This document shows, in pieces, positions 9,315 through 16,874 of a stretch of DNA of 64,000 bases. The number at the start of each line of letters is the position of its first letter. The first letter of the stretch is position 1. Origin of the DNA: BJGV01 sp003230615 (lineage in GTDB: Bacteria > Pseudomonadota > Gammaproteobacteria > Burkholderiales > Nitrosomonadaceae). The notes under the pieces were generated by a model that was not told the DNA's origin, did not search any database, and was given only the letters and a program-made list of their open reading frames with translations. The translations under genes were made by a program, and so were the position numbers. The stretch is from the NCBI GenBank assembly GCA_963663215.1, contig OY760140.1:682001-746000 (forward strand). The letters are read 5' to 3'.

Positions 9315-9536
9315 ATGAAGAACTATTTGGTTTGTGTAATTACACTATTCGCTTTGCTTGTTGGGTGTGCATCAAAGACCTGGCATAAAGACGGCCCTAG
9401 TCAGGGCGACTACAAAAGAGATAAGCTGGCATGTGAAAAAGAAGCTAATCGGGCTGGATATGGACATGATGTTTTTAATATATGTATGAATTCTAAAGGC
9501 TATAGCTTTAAGAAAAAGCAAGCCGTTCAACAATAA
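9315..9536 (+). CDS. Small putative lipoprotein
   Basis: 73 residues from MKNYLVCVI; an in-frame alternative start lies three codons upstream. The lipobox LLVGC at the end of a short hydrophobic segment predicts lipid attachment at Cys18. The mature part is small and charged (YKRDKLACEKEANRAGYG), with two further cysteines and NICMNSKGY. That pattern is seen in short lipoproteins of unknown function whose cysteines may form a disulfide. It probably shares a transcript with the thermonuclease gene. Confidence 0.65.
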   Translation: MKNYLVCVITLFALLVGCASKTWHKDGPSQGDYKRDKLACEKEANRAGYGHDVFNICMNSKGYSFKKKQAVQQ

Positions 9537-9611
9537 ATGTAATTTTAGAAACGGCAAGGCTTAAGAAATTACCAATGTGTTATTACTACAAAGACAAACT
9601 GGTAAAAAATT

Positions 9612-10067
9612 ATGACGTCTAAAGATAAAGATGAAATCCGCAAGCGGTTATCTAGTCTAGTAAATTTTCTCAACATGCAATCATTATTTGCAGGTGATGA
9701 CCCCGCTTGGGCAGCTAATTGCATTCAATCATTTTTGGATGGGGATGAGAAAACTCTAGATCATGCATTTGGCCTTCATAGTAGCAAAAGAGGACTCAAG
9801 CCAATGGAGTCAGGTGAGCATGATGATTGGGTTGTTGCTGCATGGCAACAAGTTCTTTCGGCAACACCTGAGGGCAAAATGTGGCCCGACACCAAAACTC
9901 TGGCTAAAATTGGACGTTATTTTGAGTTGGGTGAAAAAGATAACGAGAATACAGAAGACCATATCATAGCATCCGAGTTAAAGCGCACAATCATACAATA
10001 TGGTCCGATTATTGTTAAACAGCTAAGCGAAGAAATAATCATTAGACTGGGTGAAACAGAGGAATAG
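9612..10067 (+). CDS. Hypothetical soluble protein
   Basis: 151 residues, mostly acidic and helical, without signal peptide or membrane segment. Notable stretches are DDPAWAANCIQSFLDGDEKTLDHAF and DDWVVAAWQQVLSATPEGKMWPD. No family is recognised. It follows the lipoprotein gene by 75 bases in the same direction, and the Shine-Dalgarno is weak. A hairpin repeat lies just past its stop. Confidence 0.5.
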   Translation: MTSKDKDEIRKRLSSLVNFLNMQSLFAGDDPAWAANCIQSFLDGDEKTLDHAFGLHSSKRGLKPMESGEHDDWVVAAWQQVLSATPEGKMWPDTKTLAKIGRYFELGEKDNENTEDHIIASELKRTIIQYGPIIVKQLSEEIIIRLGETEE

Positions 10068-10121
10068 ACACTAATTGTTGTATATAGATTGATAGATTGA
10101 TAGATAAGAAAATGAATACTC

Positions 10122-10155
10122 ACGAATGTATGCTTTGTGCTAAAAGCGGACTCTT
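10122..10155 (+). repeat. Hairpin-family repeat
   Basis: GAATGTATGCTTT, a GTGCTA loop, then AAAGCGGACTCTT: one arm has drifted but the pairing is still visible. Just before it, 10087-10104 has a GATTGATA tandem. Confidence 0.7.
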
Positions 10156-10238
10156 ATGAAATCTGCTTTGAAAATTTAATGTTCATTCATCTTTTTCAAC
10201 CATTTCATTTTCAGTCGAGAAAGAAGCAGGATTAACTC

Positions 10239-11157
10239 ATGATAGTCCAGCGAACTATACGTCTTAAGTGGATTCTCCAAATCGAGGGATGGAATATTCT
10301 ATTCTTCCTTGTATATGGATCTGCTGTGTGTGTTCTAGATTCTTACTTTGAACATCTTGCCTTTCCTGTCTCTGAAGTTAGTGTCTTGGGAATAGTCGTA
10401 GCTATTCTGTTAGGCTTCCGAAATAATGAAGCGTACAACCGGTATTGGGAGGCTCGGACGGCCTGGAGTGATTTAATGAATTATTCTCGAAATTTTGCTT
10501 CCCAAGTCATAGGATATATTCAGCCTCCAGTAGAGCAAGGGCAAGAACTACAAAATGCCTCAGGTATTCATACTGAACTTATTTACCGCCATCTTGCTTT
10601 TCTCAATTCCCTGCGCTTGCAGTTACGACAGGAAGAGACATGGGAGGAATTGAAACCTTTCCTATAAGATACGGAATTTAAGAAATTGAATACAGCGACA
10701 AATAGGGCAACGATGCTGAACCATTGGCAGTCCATGCGCTTGAAAGAACTATACAAATCAGGATGGATCGAACCGGAGGCCTATGTCTATGGACTAATGG
10801 TGACCATTAAAGAGTTTTTTGCTGCTCAGGGTCGTTGTGAACGGATCAAATCCACACCCTTACCCCGCCAATACGGTTTTTTTTTCTAAAGCATTCGTCT
10901 GGATTTTCGTGTTGTTGCTTCCATTTGGACTTGTTCAACACCTTGGATGGGGAGCCCTCCCAATTTATCTTATCTTGGCTACAATTTTTACAATTACTGA
11001 ACTTATTGGAAGCCGAACCGAAGAACCATTCGAACGAAAATTAGAAGATGTTGCTATGTCCTCCATTTGCCGGAAGATTGAGATTGATTTGAGACAACAG
11101 TTAGGGGAGTCTTCGATTCCACCACTCTTAGAACCCAAAGATGGGGTGTTGATGTGA
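10239..11157 (+). pseudogene. Bestrophin-like (YneE/UPF0187) membrane protein, disrupted twice
   Basis: Three pieces make one bestrophin-family anion-channel-like protein of about 305 residues. Piece one has the family signature ILLGFRNNEAYNRYWEARTAW. It ends at an in-frame TAA (10665-10667), and the same frame continues with FKKLNTATNRATMLN and the LYKSGWIEPEAY region. A run of nine T at about 10876-10884 then shifts the frame. Removing one T joins RQYGFF to SKAFVWIFVLLLPFG, the expected next transmembrane segment, followed by GSRTEEPFERKLEDVA. So there is one nonsense codon and one homopolymer shift. The intact family forms membrane channels or putative transporters. Confidence 0.8.
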
Positions 11158-11189
11158 CTATTTATTTTAAATCACTATTCAAACGCTGA

Positions 11190-11219
11190 GCGTCCGCTTT
11201 GTGCCAAAAGTGGACGTCC
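11190..11219 (+). repeat. Hairpin-family repeat, near-perfect palindrome
   Basis: GCGTCCGCTTT, a GTGCC loop, then AAAAGTGGACGTC. The ten-base stem has one G-T pair, the best-preserved stem in the window, 33 bases past the bestrophin stop. Confidence 0.85.
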
Positions 11220-11360
11220 ATTCACTAAGTGAGATTAGGAAATAATTTTTACTTCTAAAATTTTTATAAAGAAATTTGGTTATTCATCAAAGTCTGATCG
11301 TAATATGATTCGATTTTTCTCAGTGTCGAAAATATCGACAAGTTTCAAACGTTGATTTTC

Positions 11361-11394
11361 TGAATGTAGGCTTTTGGTCGAAAGCTGAAATTCA
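11361..11394 (+). repeat. Hairpin-family repeat, GGTCGA-loop type
   Basis: TGAATGTAGGCTTT, then TGGTCGA, then AAGCTGAAATTCA. This is the second loop subtype of the hairpin family, lying in the same gap as the GTGCC-loop copy at 11190. Confidence 0.7.
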
Positions 11395-11484
11395 GCATTC
11401 TCGCAATTTATTGCCGATTTTTATTGGTATAAGTAGGATTTTAAAGTTTTCAGTCATATCGAAAGAATCAAGCAAAGCTGTTGG

Positions 11485-11808
11485 TCATCGGTCTGGTTTA
11501 CCCAGCATACCGAATTCAACTGATTTTTTGACGTAGAATATATACTCACCTTCTTTTTGCAAATGATCAAACAAGCGATCTGTCTCTTCCTCGCTAGCGA
11601 TTATCACTATTTCCTGTGGGTTGTCAGCTAACTCGAAAAAGTGCGCAGAGTGGATGTGGTGTTTATGTCCGTAGCCTTCGCTGCCAGTCACGATGGTTGC
11701 ACCACGGAGTCCTGAGTTACGGGTGGTGAGCAAGAGCCACTCTGCCATCTGCGTCGTCCCGTGACGGCGACCTTCGTGGGTGAAAAAAGTGATCTCATAA
11801 CCCTTCAT
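11485..11808 (-). CDS. DUF190 family protein, copy 2
   Basis: 107 residues from MKGYEITFFTHEGRRHG. The ATG at 11808 has GAGGAAA seven bases upstream, exactly parallel to the first copy; the longer frame is therefore not used. About 70 percent of positions match the protein at 346-645, including GATIVTGSEGYG and YVKKS near the end, and the tail here is eight to ten residues longer. The two genes are about 11 kb apart and not tandem. Function unknown; the family has a ferredoxin-like fold related to PII and CutA1. Confidence 0.8.
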   Translation of the reverse strand: MKGYEITFFTHEGRRHGTTQMAEWLLLTTRNSGLRGATIVTGSEGYGHKHHIHSAHFFELADNPQEIVIIASEEETDRLFDHLQKEGEYIFYVKKSVEFGMLGKPDR

Positions 11809-11868
11809 CACTGTTTCCTCATGAACGTTTGATTTGCTCATCACTATGATGGGATGCGGACAGTTTTT

Positions 11869-12342
11869 TTACTTATCCCTCGTGAGCAACCATTCTTCAA
11901 AAGCCCGGTTACATAGAACAGCGGGAGATCTTTTATTTCTTAGCATGGAAATGGCATTTTCTGGTGTCTTACCATCAAGAATAAGAGCCAAAGCAGAAAC
12001 TAGCCCTGACCTATTCAATCCAGCCTGACAATGTACCAGCGTAACTCCGTGTCGCTTGTATGCGTTCACGCACCTAGCAAGAGCATATAGACGCTCTTCA
12101 TTAGGTATACTAGCTTCATCAAAAAAGGGGGCTTTTGTGTGTACTTGAGAATAATTTATTGTATAAGGCTCTGATGAGTACAGACTTACAATATACTCAA
12201 ACTCGTCCGGTGCTGATTTAATAGGGCATCCACCCATCCATAGATTGCCCTCTATATGTGAGAACAAAGGAACATTGAATGGAGTATCTCCGTGTACGGC
12301 AATTCCCTCAATATGGTGAGATGTTAGATCAGCGAGTTTCAT
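11869..12342 (-). CDS. Dual-specificity/tyrosine phosphatase-like protein
   Basis: 157 residues from the ATG at 12342. The active-site loop VHCQAGLNRSG is the HCx5R signature of cysteine-dependent phosphatases, and an acidic FFDE segment upstream could supply the general acid. The first ATG of the frame (12411) lies inside the CBS-domain gene, and the chosen ATG overlaps the end of that gene by 14 bases, so the two may be translationally coupled. The pairing of a phosphatase with a nucleotide-sensing CBS protein suggests a regulatory unit, but the CBS gene is broken here. Confidence 0.72.
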   Translation of the reverse strand: MKLADLTSHHIEGIAVHGDTPFNVPLFSHIEGNLWMGGCPIKSAPDEFEYIVSLYSSEPYTINYSQVHTKAPFFDEASIPNEERLYALARCVNAYKRHGVTLVHCQAGLNRSGLVSALALILDGKTPENAISMLRNKRSPAVLCNRAFEEWLLTRDK

Positions 12343-12761
12343 AAATATAGCGTTCAGGCTGGCCGATAACAAATTTCCGATCAGATATGGCGTCTTTAAC
12401 CAAATCTCCAATAGAGATAATGCCGACTATCTGATCGGTTTCTAGTACTGGTAAATGGCGTGATCGCATTTCTGTAACCAGCGCCTTACAATCCTCGGTT
12501 GTATAATCAGGATTTACATACACCACTTTACTAGTCATGATTTCTTTTACTAGAAGATCTTGCAACGGTTTATCTGGCATGTTTGCTTTACGAGAAAAAT
12601 CTCTCTCAGAGATGATGCCGATTAATTTCCTGTCTTCAAGTACCAGTAGCACCTATATTCTTAGCTGCTATCAATTGCATGGCATCATAAACAGACTTGA
12701 TCGGCTCGATGCTTGAAATCTCATGGTCCTTGTTTTGTAGTAATTGTCTTGCTGTATTCAT
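12329..12761 (-). pseudogene. CBS-domain pair protein, frameshifted (copy 1 of 3)
   Basis: The gene starts at the ATG at 12761 (MNTARQLLQNKDHEISS), closely matching the intact paralogues at 32238 and 52737. After KNIGA the frame is lost through one extra base near 12648: the +1 frame ends at TGA, while dropping the base restores LVLEDRKLIGIISERDF and both CBS motifs to the end. The C-terminus (VKDAISDRKFVIGQPERYI) is 20 residues longer than in the paralogues. Intact family members bind adenosyl ligands through the CBS pair. The shared 5' flank is described in the findings. Confidence 0.8.
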
Positions 12762-12996
12762 GAAATAACCTCAGATCGTTTGCTTTGAACCTTTCAGTAG
12801 TCGTTTATCGTTCAATAAATCATACCACGGCAGGTGTCACAGATCATTTGAAGAATACTACAATAAGTAGTTACCAGAGGAGTGAAAATTAATTTTCAGC
12901 TTATCCGATTTGTGCCAAAATCAGATAATCGTATTTTCCCAAATATATCTTATTTAGGTACAATTACACTCAACTGCTGCAGAGGATTTCTATTTG

Positions 12997-13653
12997 TTAT
13001 GCTGCCTTTTGCTTTTTTCTTTTCCTATAAGCTGCCGCTTTTGCACGATTACCGCAAATAGCCATAGAGCACCAGTGGCGCGTGTGGTTTTGACTAACAT
13101 CAAGAAACCAGAGTATGCATTTCGGACCTTTACAGCGTTTGACACTTTCGAATTCATTTTGGCATAAGAATTTACCTATGACTTGTGCAAGTGGTAGTAA
13201 TAGTGTATCAGGGGAGTCCCAACGACGTTGTTGTTTCCAAAGAAATGGCGCTTCCTTTTTATCAACCTCCTGATCCTGATTGTGTAAATTCCTTACTTCA
13301 ATCTGAGGATAGTTATTGTCTTTTGCTAAAAGATGGTTGAGTTGATTCAATTCAGCAAACGCCGATGAATTAAGAGGCTGACCAGCATGAGTGCTGACAA
13401 AACTGCGAAACCACTCACGTAATTCTCGTGCTTGAGCTGCAAGGGCATTACATCTAACTAGATCTATTTCTTCTCGAAATCTTGTTAATTCTGCTGTGGC
13501 CGCCATGCCAGCCTTTTCAAGCCAATTAAGTAAGTTTGGCCCACTGTTGAGCCAATCAATTTCTTTTCCCCATGGTCTAGCCAGGGTATTCAGAAAATCT
13601 AATGCGCGATCATCTGCGATGAAAAATGGTGCTGGTAGTGTGGTATCGTTCAT
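12997..13653 (-). CDS. CGNR zinc-finger / ABATE-domain transcriptional regulator
   Basis: 218 residues. The C-terminal 45 residues form the CGNR zinc finger: RCKGPKCILWFLDVSQNHTRHWCSMAICGNR is recognisable by its two CxxxxC-type cysteine pairs and the CGNR box, followed by AKAAAYRKRKK. The N-terminal part is the ABATE ligand-binding-like domain (FFIADDRALDFLNTL). Such proteins are thought to be DNA-binding regulators of the adjacent gene. It is divergent from an exported hydrolase gene, and the 167-bp space holds a perfect inverted repeat, so it probably controls both. A Shine-Dalgarno is visible (AGGAGTAAGCAGTC before ATG). Confidence 0.85.
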   Translation of the reverse strand: MNDTTLPAPFFIADDRALDFLNTLARPWGKEIDWLNSGPNLLNWLEKAGMAATAELTRFREEIDLVRCNALAAQARELREWFRSFVSTHAGQPLNSSAFAELNQLNHLLAKDNNYPQIEVRNLHNQDQEVDKKEAPFLWKQQRRWDSPDTLLLPLAQVIGKFLCQNEFESVKRCKGPKCILWFLDVSQNHTRHWCSMAICGNRAKAAAYRKRKKQKAA

Positions 13654-13727
13654 GACTGCTTACTCCTATGGGCTGTCAACTAGTATACAAACTAATAAAT
13701 AATAGATAACCTATAATATAGCACTAG

Positions 13728-13755
13728 ACAGGTTACTTGTATAGTAGTAACCTGT
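13728..13755. promoter_or_regulatory. Inverted-repeat operator candidate for the CGNR regulator
   Basis: ACAGGTTAC and GTAACCTGT form a perfect 9-bp inverted repeat around a 10-base spacer. Related half-sites occur at about 13705 (GATAACCTATA) and 13772 (CGGTTACTTT). It is placed between the divergent regulator and hydrolase promoters, as expected for an autoregulated local repressor or activator. Binding is inferred. Confidence 0.65.
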
Positions 13756-13820
13756 AATTAATCTGTAAAACGGTTACTTTTGTGGAGATTAATTTTAACC
13801 TTAAATAGGAGATTTAGATC

Positions 13821-14860
13821 ATGAAAACATATCAACAAGCACAAAAAATCAGCTTTAGCTTTATTACTTGTTTGTTACTCCTCACAATGATTGTAGTTAC
13901 GAACAACGTATTTGCTGCAAATAAAAGTGATAATGTTATTTACCATCGCACCGCAAATATAGAAGGTTTGGACATCTACTATCGTGATACAGGTAATAGT
14001 GATAACCCTACTGTAATTCTGCTACATGGTTTCCCGACTTCTTCACACATGTTTAGAACACTCATTCCTAAGTTGGCTGACGACTATTATGTGATTGCGC
14101 CAGACTACCCAGGTTACGGTAACAGCCCAATGCTACTAGTGGGCGAATTCGATTACACCTTTGAACACATGGCTGCGATTGTTGAGCAGTTAATATCCAA
14201 ACTAGAGCTCAAAAATATTAGCTATATGTGATGGATTACGGCGCACCTATCGGTTTCAGAATTGCAGCTAATCAACCAGATCGCGTTCAGTCTTTGATCA
14301 TCCAGAATGGCAACGCGTATGATGGAGGGATCGATAACAATTTCTGGGAGCCAATTAAGGCCTATTGGCAAAATCGTCAAGCAGTTAACGTCGGGCTCGA
14401 TAATCCTTGGTGGACCAACGTGAAAAACGCTTACAAACAGCCCAATATGGCCAACGAAGATGCACTACGTTTCCTGCTTACAAAAGGTGCCACCACATGG
14501 CAGTACACCAATGGGGTTCGTGATCCTGCACGCATCGGACATGATGCCATTAACATGGATCAAATGTTACTTGACCGTCCCGGAAATCAGGAAATTCAGT
14601 TGCAGATGTTTTATGATTACGGTACCAATCCACCACTCTATCCACAGTGGCAGGCATACTTTCGTAAATATCAGCCAGCAACACTGATTGTATGGGGCGA
14701 CAAGGATGAAATCTTTCCAGTTGAAGGGGCTCATCCGTACAAACGTGACCTTAACAATGTAGAGATGCATCTGTATGACACCGGACACTTCGCATTAGAA
14801 GAAGATGGTGCTGACATTGCAAAGAAGATCCATAGTTTTCTGAATCGAAACGTTAAGTAG
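13821..14860 (+). pseudogene. Exported alpha/beta hydrolase (epoxide hydrolase/dehalogenase type), frameshifted
   Basis: Two overlapping pieces make one hydrolase of about 345 residues. The first (to 14231) carries a signal peptide ending NVFA and the oxyanion motif LLHGFPTSSHMF. The second begins with MDYGAPIGFRIA, where the aspartate sits in the nucleophile position of haloalkane dehalogenase/epoxide-hydrolase relatives. It goes on to VWGDKDEIFP and DTGHFALEE, holding the acid and base residues. One missing G at about 14228 explains the break (restoring it gives SYMVMDYGAP). A good Shine-Dalgarno (AGGAGATTTAGATC) precedes the ATG. The CGNR regulator is divergent; a terminator follows. Confidence 0.82.
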
Positions 14861-14945
14861 AAGGGAATGGCCAGAAACTAGCGGGTTGATTATGTCACTA
14901 GCTCTAAACTAGAATATGAAGAACTTTATAATAATAGTAAAAATT

Positions 14946-14970
14946 AACCCGGCCTAGTGCCGGGTTTTTT
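14946..14970 (+). terminator. Rho-independent terminator
   Basis: AACCCGGC and GCCGGGTT form a perfect 8-bp stem with a CTAGT loop followed directly by T6. It ends the hydrolase transcript 86 bases past the stop. Confidence 0.9.
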
Positions 14971-14983
14971 GTTAGATGTAATT

Positions 14984-15147
14984 GGCCCCTTATGCAACAA
15001 CAGACGATCGGATTCAGTTGCCAATACAATTTGATAACATCCAATTATTTAGGGTTATTTTGAGGGTAATGCTAGAAAATGATCTATCTGTTTCTTGGAT
15101 AATATATTGATTGGTAAGTATCAGCAGGCATAGGTTCGAAAGCAATC
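14984..15147 (+). repeat. Family B composite repeat, degenerate
   Basis: Recognisable blocks are CAGACGATCGGATT, GATAACATCCAATT, GGGTTATTTTGAGGGTAATG (arms), TAATATATTGATTGGTAAG and the tail GGTTCGAAAGC. It lies between the hydrolase terminator and the next gene on the minus strand. The remaining 155 bases to 15303 show no gene. Confidence 0.65.
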
Positions 15148-15302
15148 ATTTGGTACAGAATGGAAAATGAGTGCGAATAATGCTGCTTGATCTACCTATA
15201 GGATCGCTATCTACATACCTATTTATGAATAAATTGTGATCTCTGAAACTGTTGTAATAGAGAATGTTAACTCTTTAACAAATCGAACAACTTAGACCTG
15301 TA

Positions 15303-15566
15303 TTATTCTAGCTTCTGATTATCAACTCGTAGACTATCTGTAATATCGCCATTGAGCTTGGAAATACATAGATCATTAAGAGATTCTACCCCCTCTTGCA
15401 ATTGCCTCTGTACATCTGCTGATTTTAGTATAAGAAGCTTCTCAGAATCAGTTTGTACAGTAGCAATTTGATCAAGAAGCCTAGAAATAGCAATGTAGGT
15501 AACCATGCGACTATTCAGAAATTCTTGCAATTCCTCCAGAAGCATAACTTTATTATTAATATCCAT
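15303..15566 (-). CDS. Hypothetical small helical protein
   Basis: 87 residues from MDINNKVMLLEELQEF. The frame is open for 59 codons further upstream, but that extension runs through a hairpin repeat at 15656-15689 and is not credible. The protein is predicted nearly all alpha-helical with heptad-like leucines (LLDQIATVQTDSEKLLILK), suggesting a coiled coil. There is no signal peptide, no recognised family and a weak ribosome binding site. Confidence 0.4.
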   Translation of the reverse strand: MDINNKVMLLEELQEFLNSRMVTYIAISRLLDQIATVQTDSEKLLILKSADVQRQLQEGVESLNDLCISKLNGDITDSLRVDNQKLE

Positions 15567-15655
15567 TTTTACTATAACGGATATTTGGACTGAAATACTG
15601 AGGTTAAGGATAACTGTGAGATGCCATTTATTAAAAGGTAAGAATATTTGATTCT

Positions 15656-15689
15656 TGAATGTTCGCTTTTGATCGATGGCGGATATTCG
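15656..15689 (+). repeat. Hairpin-family repeat, GATCGA-loop type
   Basis: TGAATGTTCGCTTT, a TGATCGA loop, then TGGCGGATATTCG; the pairing is good at the outer and inner parts of the stem. It separates two minus-strand genes. Confidence 0.7.
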
Positions 15690-15711
15690 TGGGGTAAGTG
15701 CGTTTAGACAC

Positions 15712-16443
15712 CTATTTTTGTTTACGTGGTACGAGTTTGTCATATAGATTATCTGATACTTGTCGCTTCACTCCTTTGATCATCATAGGTAGATCTATAA
15801 TGATGGCTTTGTTGATGATCCAGGTTGGCAACCAACCTCCAAAGTCAGTTAGGTGGTAGTACTTTACTGACGTGTAGGTGCCATTATTGATGGGTCGTAA
15901 TTCCCAAGATCCCATGTTTACATGTACGGGTATTCCCTTGCCTTTTCTAACAAAAGATTTTTCGTTTTCCAAGCGCCAAACGATTTGATAAGACCCTGGT
16001 CCGAATAGATTAGGCACTGTGACTATTTGAATAGTGTAATAGCGGTCTGTAACCGGTAGTGGGAAGAAATCCAGCTGCTGAAACACCGATACTTTGGTAG
16101 GCTCATCCCTTAGGATCACAGTTTCTGAGACATAGGGCATGAAATCAGGATGATGCTGGTAATCTGCCAACACAGCATTTACACGCCAAGGGGGCGCTAA
16201 GATCTCGGTAGTTACCAAGGCTTCATGAATATCAGATTTGTGGTTGCTGTGCGTGTATACGTAAATACCATTACTATCATTTACTAGATCCCATCCTGCC
16301 GTCGGCACAGTATTTTCAGCCTGTGCTGTTATGTTGCCAGGAGGTTTGCTCCATATTTCGGTGCATGTTAAACAAAGAATAATAAGCAACGCAAAATGCG
16401 AAAATAAAATGCTCATTAAGAATGGGGTGTAAAAAATAGCCAT
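15712..16443 (-). CDS. START/SRPBCC-domain lipid-binding-like exported protein
   Basis: 243 residues with an N-terminal hydrophobic segment (signal peptide or anchor, residues 9-29). The domain that follows reads WDLVNDSNGIYVYTH, VNAVLADYQHHPDFMPYV, LPVTDRYYTIQIV and ITDFGGWLPTWIINKAI-like, the layout of bacterial START-like proteins, which bind hydrophobic ligands in a helix-grip fold. The end (INKAIIIDLPMMIKGVKRQ) is the typical long C-terminal helix. The ligand is unknown; an envelope lipid is a reasonable guess given the export signal. The downstream neighbour on this strand is unrelated. Confidence 0.72.
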   Translation of the reverse strand: MAIFYTPFLMSILFSHFALLIILCLTCTEIWSKPPGNITAQAENTVPTAGWDLVNDSNGIYVYTHSNHKSDIHEALVTTEILAPPWRVNAVLADYQHHPDFMPYVSETVILRDEPTKVSVFQQLDFFPLPVTDRYYTIQIVTVPNLFGPGSYQIVWRLENEKSFVRKGKGIPVHVNMGSWELRPINNGTYTSVKYYHLTDFGGWLPTWIINKAIIIDLPMMIKGVKRQVSDNLYDKLVPRKQK

Positions 16444-16719
16444 TTTTGCGGAATGTCAGGCTACTTGGCTGCCATGAAGACAGAACACCCTGAACTAAGA
16501 AATAGTACAAAGCTAAAAACCACTACACCGAATTTCTTACGTAATCTCATCATATCTTCCTATATTTGTAGCTGTGGAGAATGCAAACACTGCTAGCCAA
16601 TTTGAATCTGCAAAGCAATTTTGCTGTTGTGTTGACTACAAAGATAAGGGAAGGGTGTTTACTTACGGGTTACAGGTGACTTACAAATTGCATACAACTT
16701 CACCAGGCAGATGATTTTC

Positions 16720-16873
16720 TGAACGTACGCTTTGTGCCAAAACGGAAAGTCGCGTCTATAGCAGTCCAATAGCATCTAATAAATCTGCTGGTACATTTGT
16801 TGGTATATGAAAATAGAAAAAGCCTAGATCAGCCTGCGGCAATGGTTACAGGCTGCAATTCGATTTCCGCCGC
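16720..16873 (+). repeat. Family C composite repeat abutting a stop codon
   Basis: It has a hairpin remnant (GAACGTACGCTTTGTGCC), GTCTATAGCAGTCC, two arms (CTGCTGGTACATTTGTTGGTA), a GCCTGCGG/TTACAGGC stem and the tail CGATTTCCGCCGC. The tail ends one base before the stop codon of the converging aas-like gene. The gap 16444-16720 otherwise holds nothing recognisable. Confidence 0.8.
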
Positions 16874-16874
16874 T

